Below, in pieces: positions 27,840-36,236 of a stretch of 64,000 bases of DNA. A model generated the notes under the pieces. That model ran no database searches. It was not told where the DNA came from and saw nothing but the letters and a program-made list of their open reading frames with translations. Each line of letters starts with the position of its first letter. Within the stretch, counting starts at the first letter, position 1. Location: NCBI RefSeq assembly GCF_002005565.1, contig NZ_BDJC01000029.1:27524-91523 (forward strand), in the 5' to 3' direction. Made by a program: the position numbers and the translations under genes. The stretch comes from Streptomyces sp. JHA26 (lineage in GTDB: Bacteria > Actinomycetota > Actinomycetes > Streptomycetales > Streptomycetaceae).

Positions 27840-30791
27840 ATGCAGGCGAACCAGGGGACGGGCAAACTGGAGGACGCCTGGCGCCTGTCCGTCGGCGGTG
27901 AGGTGATCACCCGGGTGGCCTGGTCCCCGCGCGGAGACCTCCTGGCCGTGCCCACCCAGTCGGGCGCGGTCCACCTGGTCGACGCGGACGGGGAGCAGCG
28001 CTCCCGGCACGTCGTGTCGCACAAGGCACTGTGGACGGCGGCCTGGCGCGAGGACGGGGCCCGGCTGGCCGTCGCGGGCCGTGACAACACGGTGCACGTG
28101 GTGGATCCCGTCGACGGCACGGAGGAGCTGACGCTCACCGGCCACACCGACGACGTGCACGGTGTGGGCTGGGCGAGCGGGCAGTCGCTGATCTACTCCG
28201 CCAGTTACGACGGCACCGTGCGCTGGTGGGACGCCGCGGATGGGCGCGCGCTGCGCACCGTCCCGGCGCACCAGGGGCGCATCGAGGACGCGCGCTGGAA
28301 CGAGGACGACGGGCTGCTCTACACCGCCGGACGCGACGGCATGCTCCGCGCGTGGAACCTCGACAGCGGGGAACCGGCCGGGGAGGTGGCGGCTCACCAG
28401 GGGTTCGTCCTCAGGGTGATCGACAGCCCCGCCACCGCGGTCCTCTACACCGCGTCGAGCGACGGAACGGTCCGGGTGTGGGACCGGCGGGAGTTACGCC
28501 TGCTGCACACGGTGCGGGGCCTCACCGCCACGCCGCACGACCTGTCCCTGTCGCCGGACGGACGACTGCTCGCGGTGCAGGACGACGCGGCGCACCTGTG
28601 GGTCTACCGCGCGGACACCATGGAACTCATCGACGTCCTCCAGGACGTCGCCGCGCATCACCACTGGTACGGCAGCGGACGCTTCCATCCCACGCTGCCG
28701 TACCTGGTCAGCACCGGGCGCGAGGACCGCGAGCTCACCCTGCGCACGTACGACACGGCCCTCGTCGAACAGCTGGTCGCGGAGTCGGGCGCGGCGCGTT
28801 ACGCCAACTGCCGCGTGGCCCTCCTGGGCAACACCGGCGTGGGGAAGACCGCGCTCAGCCGGGCGCTGTGCGGCAAGGAGTTCAGGGCGACCGAGTCGAC
28901 CCACGGCACCCAGGTCTCCCTCATGGACCGCACCGTCGTCGAGGACGAGCTCGGTACCGTCGTGCGGGAGGTCTTCCTCTGGGACTTCGCCGGACAGTCG
29001 GTCTACCGGCTGGTCCAGCCCGTGGAAGCGGTGGGGATCGAGGTCGCCCTGCTGGTCCTGGACAACCGCAACGCCGGCAACCCGCTCGACGAGATCCGCG
29101 AGTGGGAGACGCTGCTGCGCCTGGGGTCCACGACGGAGAGCGGCCCGCAGCGCATCGTCGTGATCGCCCGTGCGGACCGGGGCGGGCTCAGCCTCGACCT
29201 CGCGGGGGACGGGGACCGGCCCGAGGTCCTGCGTCACCTCGGCACCGTGCAGACCAGTGCGCGGGACGGTACGAACATCCGTGAGCTGCGGGAGCTGATC
29301 CTCGGCGCCGTCGACTGGGACTCCGTGCCGACCATCACCTCCAACACGCGTTTCCAGCAGCTCCGTTCGTACGTGCTCCAGCAGGCCACGGCGGGCCGGG
29401 TGATGAGCCAGACCCGCCTGCTGTACCGGGAGTTCTGCCAGTCCTGTGCGCGGGCGGACCTGCCGGAGCCGACGCTGGAGGAGTTCCGCGTCCTGCTGGC
29501 CGGGCTCGACTCCGAGGGACTGCTGCGCAGGCTCCGCTTCGGTGATCTCGTGCTGCTCCAGCCCACGATCGTCGGCGCCTACGCCTCCATGCTGGTGATC
29601 GCGGCCCAGCAGGTGGCGGACGGCAGGGGCACCCTGGTCGAGGACGAGGTCCTCGGCCTGCGCATCCCGCTCCTGGAGAACGACAGGGTCGCCGAGCGCA
29701 AGCACGAAGAGGACATCATGCACGCCGCGATCGAGGAGCTGCTCTCCAGTGGCTCCCTGGTACGCGACGAGGCCCGCGGGCTGCTCTGCCTGCCCAGCGC
29801 CGTCACACGCCGTCCGGACGAGGCCGCGTGGCACGCGCTGAAGGGCCGCACGGTGCTGCGGGCCCGGGCCCTCGCCGACCACGCCTACGCGTCGGTCGTG
29901 GGCGCCCTGATCTACTCGGGGTTGTTCTCCGACTGGGAACTGTGGGCGTCCCGGGCCCGTTTCGTCAGGCCGGACGGCAGCTCCTCGTGGGTGTCGGTGC
30001 GCCCGGACCGAGGGGCGCGCATCCGCTTCGAGATGCGACACGACCCCCACGTCCACGAGACGGACTGCGCCCTGTTCGAGGAGCTCTGCCGCTCCCGGCT
30101 CGGCCGGCACTGCGTGGGCGACGAGGTGGAGACCGTCGAACACGTCGCCTGCCACGAGTGCGACACCGTCGTCAGCCCCGAGCAGCGGCGACGGCGCATG
30201 CAGCGCGGCTTCGACTGGATCACCTGCGGGGTCTGCGACGGGCGTGTGGAACTGGGCGGCGCGGGGAAGCCATGGAGGCGACCGGCCGAGGTCTCCGCGA
30301 TCGAGAGCGCCGCCTCGTACACCCGCAACGCCGCCCTGCGTTCCACCGAGTTCGCGCTGAAGGAGAAGAGGCAGCTCTATGACGTCTTCATCTCCTACAG
30401 CCACCAGGACGAGGAACTCGCCCTGATGCTGGCCCAGGAACTGCGCCGGCACGGCATCCGGCCCTGGATCGACCTCTGGGAGACCTCACCGGGGACGCCC
30501 TGGGTCACCGCGATCCAGGAACAGGTGGAGAACATGCCGTGCGCCGCGGTCCTGGTCGGGCCCAGTGGCGTGGGTCCCTGGCAGAAGGACGAGGTCTGGT
30601 TCGTGCTCCAGGAGTTCCTCGGCAGGCGGTGCCCGATCATCCCGGTCCTGCTCAGGGGCGCCGCCCTCCCGGTGATGCCTCCCCTGCTGCGCAGCCTCCA
30701 GGCGGTCGACTTCAACCGGGAGCACCCCGATCCCATGCACCTGCTGCTCTGGGGCATCACCGGAGTACGGCCCGAGGAGGGAATCGCGTGA
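27840..30791 (+). CDS. WD40-Roc GTPase-(COR-like)-zinc ribbon-TIR protein
   Basis: 983 aa, cytosolic. Residues 15-310: WD40 propeller with repeats ending in YDGTVRWWD, RDGMLRAWN, SDGTVRVWD. Then a Ras-like GTPase: G1 GNTGVGKT (330-337), G3 DFAGQ (382-386), G4 RAD (446 Asp), G5 TSA (472-474); DxAGQ is typical of Roc domains. Residues about 490-640 resemble a COR/winged-helix region. A four-cysteine ribbon (Cys771, 774, 796, 799) precedes a C-terminal TIR domain (about 847-975: YDVFISYSHQDEE), with candidate catalytic Glu918 in PWQKDE. TIR domains of this type often hydrolyse or cyclise NAD+. The ATG at 27840 has a GGGGG stretch about 10 nt upstream; longer open sequence upstream overlaps the dehydrogenase. 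It overlaps the next gene by 4 nt. Probably the sensor plus enzymatic effector of the cassette. Confidence 0.92.
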   Translation: MQANQGTGKLEDAWRLSVGGEVITRVAWSPRGDLLAVPTQSGAVHLVDADGEQRSRHVVSHKALWTAAWREDGARLAVAGRDNTVHVVDPVDGTEELTLTGHTDDVHGVGWASGQSLIYSASYDGTVRWWDAADGRALRTVPAHQGRIEDARWNEDDGLLYTAGRDGMLRAWNLDSGEPAGEVAAHQGFVLRVIDSPATAVLYTASSDGTVRVWDRRELRLLHTVRGLTATPHDLSLSPDGRLLAVQDDAAHLWVYRADTMELIDVLQDVAAHHHWYGSGRFHPTLPYLVSTGREDRELTLRTYDTALVEQLVAESGAARYANCRVALLGNTGVGKTALSRALCGKEFRATESTHGTQVSLMDRTVVEDELGTVVREVFLWDFAGQSVYRLVQPVEAVGIEVALLVLDNRNAGNPLDEIREWETLLRLGSTTESGPQRIVVIARADRGGLSLDLAGDGDRPEVLRHLGTVQTSARDGTNIRELRELILGAVDWDSVPTITSNTRFQQLRSYVLQQATAGRVMSQTRLLYREFCQSCARADLPEPTLEEFRVLLAGLDSEGLLRRLRFGDLVLLQPTIVGAYASMLVIAAQQVADGRGTLVEDEVLGLRIPLLENDRVAERKHEEDIMHAAIEELLSSGSLVRDEARGLLCLPSAVTRRPDEAAWHALKGRTVLRARALADHAYASVVGALIYSGLFSDWELWASRARFVRPDGSSSWVSVRPDRGARIRFEMRHDPHVHETDCALFEELCRSRLGRHCVGDEVETVEHVACHECDTVVSPEQRRRRMQRGFDWITCGVCDGRVELGGAGKPWRRPAEVSAIESAASYTRNAALRSTEFALKEKRQLYDVFISYSHQDEELALMLAQELRRHGIRPWIDLWETSPGTPWVTAIQEQVENMPCAAVLVGPSGVGPWQKDEVWFVLQEFLGRRCPIIPVLLRGAALPVMPPLLRSLQAVDFNREHPDPMHLLLWGITGVRPEEGIA

Positions 30792-31645
30792 ACCTTCCGT
30801 CGACAGCGGTGGTCACGGCCACCCGTCTGCCCGAAGGCATGGAGGACACCCAGGGGCTCCTGGGCGCTCTGCGGGCGCGTGGCGCGAGAGCCGACCTGGT
30901 CGCGTGGTCGGACCCCACGGTGTCGTGGGACGACTACGACCGGGTCCTGCTGCACGCTCCGTGGGACTACTCGGAGCACCTCGACGCGTTCGACAGGTGG
31001 CTGGAGGACGTGGTCGGCGAGCGTCTGGTCAACCCGCTCCCGCTCATGCGCTGGAACACCGACAAGCGTTACCTGAACGAACTGGCGGAGCAGGGCGTTC
31101 CCGTGCCCGCGACGGTGACCGTGACGGATCCCGCGCAGGTGAGGACGGACGCCCTGACCGCCGAACTGGGCTCCGGCCCACTCGTCGTGAAGTCCACCGT
31201 CGGCGCGGGGGGCCGTCGCACGTGGCTGCTCCGGGACGCCGAAGCGGTGCGCGATTTCCTCCGGGCCGAGGGTCCGGCCCGCTGCCCCGTGCTGGTGCAG
31301 GAGTTCGTCCGGTCGGTGCGCGCCACGGGCGAGTACTCGGCCGTCCAGATCGGCGGCCGGCTCAGTCACGTGGTCCGCAAGGTGCCGGCCGAGGGCGAGT
31401 TCCGGGTGCAGCACCATTACGGCGGCACGGTCGTTCCCGAGAAGGTCCGGCCGTGGATGGAGGACTTCGTCGCCAAGGTCGGCAGCGCCATGCCCGGTGC
31501 GCCGCGGTACGCACGGATCGACTTCGTGATGGGCGACGGTGACCTCCCCCTGCTGATGGAGGCGGAGGTGGTCGAACCCGACCTGTTCCTGCGGTACGGC
31601 GACGGGGCGTACGACGCGTTCGCGTCGGTGCTGACCACGGGATGA
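30788..31645 (+). CDS. ATP-grasp ligase
   Basis: 285 aa. ATP-grasp fold of the RimK/glutathione-synthetase-like superfamily: LVVKSTVGAGGRRTWLL (ATP-binding Lys and glycine loop, about 130-148), VLVQEFV, and the metal-binding ARIDFVM...LMEAEVVEPD near the C-terminus. These enzymes make carboxylate-amine bonds with ATP; no substrate can be inferred. The GTG at 30788 overlaps the TIR gene stop (GTGA), and its own stop overlaps the next start (ATGA), so it is translationally coupled on both sides and certainly part of the cassette. Resembles DcsG-type ligases in overall pattern, with low certainty. Confidence 0.88.
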   Translation: MNLPSTAVVTATRLPEGMEDTQGLLGALRARGARADLVAWSDPTVSWDDYDRVLLHAPWDYSEHLDAFDRWLEDVVGERLVNPLPLMRWNTDKRYLNELAEQGVPVPATVTVTDPAQVRTDALTAELGSGPLVVKSTVGAGGRRTWLLRDAEAVRDFLRAEGPARCPVLVQEFVRSVRATGEYSAVQIGGRLSHVVRKVPAEGEFRVQHHYGGTVVPEKVRPWMEDFVAKVGSAMPGAPRYARIDFVMGDGDLPLLMEAEVVEPDLFLRYGDGAYDAFASVLTTG

Positions 31646-33423
31646 GCGCTCCGCCCGCGCCACGCCCGGACGGTCCCGCGGAGAGCGAACGGCCGCGCCT
31701 GCTGCCGGCGGGCGGCGTGGTGGCCGGGGTGCTCGCACTGGTGGCCGTGGTCTGCGGACTGATCGGCGTCGACCAGCAGCTGGACCAGTATCCGCACGCC
31801 CGTCACGACACGTGGGAGATCTGCTTCCGGGTCCTCCAGCTCTTCGCCCTGGAGTGGGACGAGCCGGACGGATCCCTGGCCGTGCCGCGGCTGTTGCAGG
31901 TGGCGCGGTTCCTGGCGCCCGCGGTGACGCTCTACGCGGCCTTCGAGGCCGGGCGGCGGCTGTTCTCCGAGGAGCTGCGGCAGCGCTGGATCCGGCGTCG
32001 GCGGGGCCATGTGATCGTGTGCGGGTCGGGAAGCGGAGCACGTTCCCTGGCTCTGTCCCTCACCGCGTCGGGAGAACGCGTCGTGGTCGTCGGCAACGAG
32101 CCCGGGGGCCGGACCGCCGGCCGGGGCGCCGCGCAGCACGTCACCGGTGACCCCAGGTTCTCCGCGACGCTGACCGCGGCCGGGCTGGCCGGGGCGAAGG
32201 CCCTCTACGCCTGCGACGAGGACAGCACGCGGAACCTCGCCGTGGCGCTCGCGGCCTCGGGCACACTCGCGGCGGGCGGGCCGAGCATCCACGCGGAGAT
32301 CCGTGACCCGGCCCTGTGCCGCGCCCTTCAGGCCCGCTGGTGGAGCGGGGACGGTGCCCGCCGGGTCCGCCTGGACTTCTTCAACCGTTATCAGGCCGCG
32401 GCGACCCGGTTGGCACGGGAAGAGGCCGCCCGTCTGCCGGACGACGGCGCGCGGGAGATCCTCGTGGCCGGGGAGGGCGCGTTCCCGGCGGCTTTCGTCA
32501 CCGGTCTGGGGCGCCTCGGCCCGGATCCCTCGCGGCTCGTGGTCACGTGGGTCGGTCCGGGTGCCGACGAGGCCGTACGGGAGATCTCCGCGGTCCACCC
32601 CTTCCTGGGGGACGCCCGCGTCCTGCGCAGCTCCGGGGCGACGCTCCCGGACGCCGTCCGGGAGGCGGTCGCGCGCGGCGCGGCGGCCAGGGTCTACCTG
32701 TGCTCGCCCGACCCGGAGCAGGTGATCAGGCAGGCGCTGCTGGACACCGATCTGTGGCGGGCGGGGCCGGAGAGCGTCACCGTCTGCGCCGACGACATCA
32801 TCGGGTACGGGCAGGCCTTCCGCCCGCCCGGCACCGCGGCGGCCTCGCTCGACGGTATGGGCGGCCGTCTGCGCCTGTGGAGCATCAAGGCCTCCGCCTA
32901 CCGGCAGGACGCCATCGGCGAGGACCTGACCGAGATCATGGCCCGGGCGGTCCACGAGGCCTATCTGCGGCAGCGGGCGAGGGAACGGGCGGCCGGCAGG
33001 GAACCCACCGGCACGCTGGTGCCCTGGAGCGACCTGCCGGAGGATCTCCGCAACGCCAACCGGAGCCAGGTGATCTCCTTCGGCCAGAAGCTGGCCGAAC
33101 TGGACTGCGTCCTCATGCCCCGCGACGGGCGAGCGGCGTCCCTCGTCCTGCCGCCGGAGATCGTCGAGTCGCTCGCCGAGGCCGAGCACCGGCGCTGGAT
33201 GGACGACCGGCGGGCCGCCGGGTGGACCTACGCCGCCGTCCGCGACGACGTCGCCCGCCACCACCCCGACCTCGTCCCCTGGTCGGAACTGGCCGACGCG
33301 GACCGGGAGAAGGACCGGGAGGTCATCCGCGGGATGGGCGCGATCCTGGCCGACGTGGGCTTCGACGTGGTGTCCGCCGCGGGGTCGCGGAGCGGCACGG
33401 GGATCCCCCGGCCGAGACGGTGA
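31642..33423 (+). CDS. Two-TM TrkA_N-RyR domain membrane protein
   Basis: 593 aa. Two TM helices (about 23-43 and 84-104) with a connecting segment containing LQLFALE and, at TM2, QVARFLAP. A TrkA_N Rossmann domain follows (HVIVCGSGSGA, GSG from Gly128; acidic NE after beta-2) to about 380. The C-terminus has an RyR domain (about 507-575: AEAEHRRWMDDRRAAGW, then HHPDLVPWSEL) and an RyR-like copy before it (about 430-495: AVHEAYLRQR, LVPWSDLPEDLRNANR). RyR domains are the ligand-binding repeats of ryanodine receptors and in bacteria accompany predicted nucleotide-signalling systems. Inference: it senses NAD-derived or other nucleotides at the membrane, perhaps as the channel-like effector of the TIR protein. 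The 2TM-TrkA_N layout recalls K+ channels, but no TVGYG filter is present. Confidence 0.9.
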   Translation: MSAPPAPRPDGPAESERPRLLPAGGVVAGVLALVAVVCGLIGVDQQLDQYPHARHDTWEICFRVLQLFALEWDEPDGSLAVPRLLQVARFLAPAVTLYAAFEAGRRLFSEELRQRWIRRRRGHVIVCGSGSGARSLALSLTASGERVVVVGNEPGGRTAGRGAAQHVTGDPRFSATLTAAGLAGAKALYACDEDSTRNLAVALAASGTLAAGGPSIHAEIRDPALCRALQARWWSGDGARRVRLDFFNRYQAAATRLAREEAARLPDDGAREILVAGEGAFPAAFVTGLGRLGPDPSRLVVTWVGPGADEAVREISAVHPFLGDARVLRSSGATLPDAVREAVARGAAARVYLCSPDPEQVIRQALLDTDLWRAGPESVTVCADDIIGYGQAFRPPGTAAASLDGMGGRLRLWSIKASAYRQDAIGEDLTEIMARAVHEAYLRQRARERAAGREPTGTLVPWSDLPEDLRNANRSQVISFGQKLAELDCVLMPRDGRAASLVLPPEIVESLAEAEHRRWMDDRRAAGWTYAAVRDDVARHHPDLVPWSELADADREKDREVIRGMGAILADVGFDVVSAAGSRSGTGIPRPRR

Positions 33424-33508
33424 GAGGGGCCGGTCCCGGCACCGCCCGGGGAATCCGAGGGCGTACGGTCACGGCCCGGCGCGGCATCGTGTGGCAGTCT
33501 GCACAGAC

Positions 33509-34288
33509 ATGGACAAGAAGACCCTTTCGCGCGACGGCACGCCCATCGCCTACGCACGCACCGGGCAGGGGCCGGCCGTCGTCCTGGTCAGCGGTGCGAT
33601 GTCCACGGGTGCCACGATGGCGCCCCTGGCCGCGGAGCTGTCGGACCGTTTCGACGTCACCGTGTACGACCGGCGGGGGCGCGGCGAGAGCGGTCACACG
33701 GAGCCCTACGCGGTGGAGCGCGAGGTCGAGGACCTGGCGGCGCTGGTCGAGGCGGTCGGCGGCGAGGCGTCGCTGTACGGCATCTCGTCGGGCGGCGCGC
33801 TGGTGCTGCGGGCGGCGGCGAGCGGACTGCCGCTGCGCCGGATCGCCGTGTACGAGGTGCCCTACGCCATGGACGACCGGGCCGCGCGGGCCCGCGCGGA
33901 GTACACCGAGCGGCTGGGCGAGGCGCTCGGGCAGGGGCGGCGCGGGGACGCGGTGGAGCTGTTCCTGCGGCTCACCGGTCTGGGCGAGGACGTGATCCGC
34001 AGCGCCCGCCGGTCGCCGATGTGGGCCGGCATGGAGTCGGTCGCGCCGAGCCTCGCCCACGACGACGCGGTGATGGGCGACGCCCGGGTGCCGCGGGAGC
34101 TGCTGGCGGAGATCGCCGTGCCCGTGCTGGCCCTGGCGGGCGACGCGGGCGCCGCGTGGATGCGCGAGGCGGCACGGGCCGTCGCCGACGCCGTGCCCGA
34201 GGGCACCTACCGGACTCTGGCGGGCCAGAGCCACATGGTGGAGCCGGGCGTGCTGGCGCCGGTGCTGGCGGAGTTCCTCGCGACGTGA
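33509..34288 (+). CDS. Alpha/beta hydrolase
   Basis: 259 aa. HGxx-type oxyanion stretch SGAMSTG, nucleophile elbow GISSG with Ser93, and catalytic His242 in GQSHMV. Starts MDKKTLSRDGTPIAY, typical of small-molecule esterases or epoxide-hydrolase-like enzymes. ATG at 33509 has no clear Shine-Dalgarno, so it may be leaderless. Converges with mnmA (7-nt gap). It marks the downstream border of the TIR/RyR cassette. Confidence 0.88.
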   Translation: MDKKTLSRDGTPIAYARTGQGPAVVLVSGAMSTGATMAPLAAELSDRFDVTVYDRRGRGESGHTEPYAVEREVEDLAALVEAVGGEASLYGISSGGALVLRAAASGLPLRRIAVYEVPYAMDDRAARARAEYTERLGEALGQGRRGDAVELFLRLTGLGEDVIRSARRSPMWAGMESVAPSLAHDDAVMGDARVPRELLAEIAVPVLALAGDAGAAWMREAARAVADAVPEGTYRTLAGQSHMVEPGVLAPVLAEFLAT

Positions 34289-34295
34289 GGGCGGT

Positions 34296-35426
34296 TCAGG
34301 CCACGCCCGCCGTCGTGCGCACCGTCGACGCGATCGTCGCCGAGCCCACCACGCGCGTGCCGTCGTACAGCACGATCGCCTGGCCGGGGGCCACGCCGCG
34401 GACGGGCTCGGTGAAGGACACCTCCAGGGAGCCGTCGACGAGTTCCGCCGTGACCTCGGTCTCGCCGCCGTGGGCGCGCAGCTGGGCGGTGTAGGTGCCG
34501 GGACCGGTGGGGGCGGCGCCGCACCAGCGGGGCTTGATCGCGGTGAGCGCGGTGACGTCCAGCGCCTCGGCCGGGCCCACCGTGACGGTGTTGTCCACCG
34601 GGGAGATGTCGAGGACGTAGCGGGGCTTGCCGTCGGGGGCCGGCGTGCCGATCCGCAGGCCCTTGCGCTGGCCGATGGTGAAGCCGTAGGCGCCCTCGTG
34701 GGTGCCGATCTTGGTGCCGGACTCGTCGACGATGTCGCCCTCGGCCTTGCCGAGGCGGTTCGCCAGGAAGCCCTGGGTGTCGCCGTCGGCGATGAAGCAG
34801 ATGTCGTGCGAGTCGGGCTTCTTGGCTACGGCCAGTCCCCTGCGCTCGGCCTCCGCGCGGATCTCGTCCTTCGTGGTGAGCGTGTCGCCGAGCGGGAACA
34901 TGGCGTGCGCGAGCTGCCGGTCGTCGAGCACGCCGAGGACGTAGCTCTGGTCCTTGGCCATGTCGGAGGCACGGTGCAGCTCGCGGGTGCCGTCCTCGCG
35001 GGTGATCACCTTGGCGTAGTGGCCGGTGCAGACCGCGTCGAAGCCGAGCGCGAGGGCCTTGTCGAGCAGCGCGGCGAACTTGATCTTCTCGTTGCAGCGC
35101 AGGCACGGGTTCGGGGTGCGGCCGGCCTCGTACTCGGCGACGAAGTCCTCGACCACGTCCTCGCGGAAGCGGTCGGCGAGGTCCCAGACGTAGAAGGGGA
35201 TGCCGATGACGTCCGCGGCGCGGCGGGCGTCCCGGGAGTCCTCGATGGTGCAGCAGCCCCGGGCGCCCGTGCGGAAGGACTGCGGGTTGGCGGAGAGGGC
35301 CAGGTGGACGCCGGTCACGTCGTGCCCCGCCTCGGCCGCGCGGGCGGCGGCGACGGCGGAGTCGACTCCGCCCGACATGGCGGCGAGGACGCGGAGGGGA
35401 CGGGTGCGCTGCGGGGTGTCAGTCAT
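34296..35426 (-). CDS. mnmA: tRNA-specific 2-thiouridylase MnmA
   Basis: 376 aa. Installs the 2-thio group of wobble uridine 34 in tRNA Lys/Glu/Gln. PP-loop motif SGGVDSAVAA at residues 18-27, Cys108 and Cys111 in NPCLRC, FKAALL-like KFAALLDKA, GHYAKV, MAKDQSYVL, and the second catalytic cysteine Cys210 in HDICFI; C-terminal beta-barrel domains follow. ATG at 35426. It needs sulfur from a cysteine desulfurase, and one is encoded nearby at 36237-37400 on the same strand. Confidence 0.97.
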   Translation of the reverse strand: MTDTPQRTRPLRVLAAMSGGVDSAVAAARAAEAGHDVTGVHLALSANPQSFRTGARGCCTIEDSRDARRAADVIGIPFYVWDLADRFREDVVEDFVAEYEAGRTPNPCLRCNEKIKFAALLDKALALGFDAVCTGHYAKVITREDGTRELHRASDMAKDQSYVLGVLDDRQLAHAMFPLGDTLTTKDEIRAEAERRGLAVAKKPDSHDICFIADGDTQGFLANRLGKAEGDIVDESGTKIGTHEGAYGFTIGQRKGLRIGTPAPDGKPRYVLDISPVDNTVTVGPAEALDVTALTAIKPRWCGAAPTGPGTYTAQLRAHGGETEVTAELVDGSLEVSFTEPVRGVAPGQAIVLYDGTRVVGSATIASTVRTTAGVA

Positions 35427-35486
35427 AACCCCTCCAGGGTACGGGGACGCGGGAACCGGAGCGCGCGCGTGTGCGTTGAAGATCGC

Positions 35487-36188
35487 ATGGGGGCGAAGAG
35501 CGGGTCCGTGGGCGGATCCAGGGACGCGGACCGGCACCTGGGGCGCCGGGCGCTGATCGTCGGCGGCACGGCGGCGGCCCTGGGCACGGCGGTGCTGGCG
35601 CGCGACGAGCTGGCGCGGCTGTGGTGGCGCACGCCGGGTGTGGAGAAGCCGCGCGAGGAGGGCGCCGTCGACTACGCGGGCGCCCGGTGGGTGGCGGCGG
35701 CGGACGCCAACTGGCGGCGCGCGGACCGGCCCGACGACTTCGGCATCGACATGGTGGTCGTCCATGTGACGCAGGGCAGTTTCGCGAGCGCGGTGAGGGC
35801 GTTCCAGGACCCGGGGCACCAGGCGGCCGCGCACTACATCGTCGGGCAGGACGGGCACGTCACGCAGATGATCCGCGAGCTGGACGTGGCCTACCACGCG
35901 GGCAACCGGGACTACAACGAGCGCAGTGTCGGCATCGAGCACGAGGGCTTCGTGGACCGCCCGCAGGACTTCACGGACGCGATGTACGCCGCCTCGGCCC
36001 GGCTGACCGCCGGCGTCTGCGCGCGGTACGGGATACCCGTGGACCGCGAGCACATCATCGGCCACGTGGAGGTGCCGGGCACCGACCACACCGATCCGGG
36101 GCCGTACTGGGACTGGGGGCGGTACCTGGAGCTGGTCCGGCGGACGGCGACGAGCGGCCCGTCCGCCGGTGCCTCGAAGAGCGCCTGA
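35487..36188 (+). CDS. Exported N-acetylmuramoyl-L-alanine amidase (amidase_2/PGRP type)
   Basis: 233 aa. An RR-containing hydrophobic N-terminus (GRRALIVGGTAAALGTAVLA) suggests Tat-type export or a membrane anchor. The amidase_2 domain has VVVHVTQG (zinc His), AHYIVGQDG, VAYHAGN, SVGIEHEG and the second zinc His in IIGHVEVPGTDHTDPGP with a final Asp/His pair. Cleaves the lactyl-L-Ala bond of peptidoglycan; useful for remodelling during growth or spore formation. ATG at 35487 chosen; a GTG at 35471 would add few residues. Lies between mnmA and the cysteine desulfurase, divergent from mnmA. Confidence 0.9.
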   Translation: MGAKSGSVGGSRDADRHLGRRALIVGGTAAALGTAVLARDELARLWWRTPGVEKPREEGAVDYAGARWVAAADANWRRADRPDDFGIDMVVVHVTQGSFASAVRAFQDPGHQAAAHYIVGQDGHVTQMIRELDVAYHAGNRDYNERSVGIEHEGFVDRPQDFTDAMYAASARLTAGVCARYGIPVDREHIIGHVEVPGTDHTDPGPYWDWGRYLELVRRTATSGPSAGASKSA

Positions 36189-36236
36189 CCCCTGCCGTCC
36201 GGCCCCTGTGCCGGCCCGTCCCCTGCCGCCCGTCCC

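Noticed and set aside
28494..30452. 652-codon minus-strand frame inside the WD40-Roc-TIR gene
   Set aside because: Antisense shadow; the plus strand shows complete GTPase and TIR motifs.
31642..33423. Genuine K+ channel
   Set aside because: 2TM-TrkA_N arrangement is suggestive, but no TVGYG-type selectivity filter between the helices.
26744..33508. Thoeris or NLR (STAND/NACHT) system
   Set aside because: No SIR2-Macro/ThsA protein and the P-loop is Ras-like (DxAGQ, RAD), not an NB-ARC/NACHT ATPase; so a different system type.
26744..33508. Mobile element carrying the cassette
   Set aside because: No transposase, integrase, tRNA or clear terminal direct or inverted repeats seen at either border, and base composition matches the surroundings.
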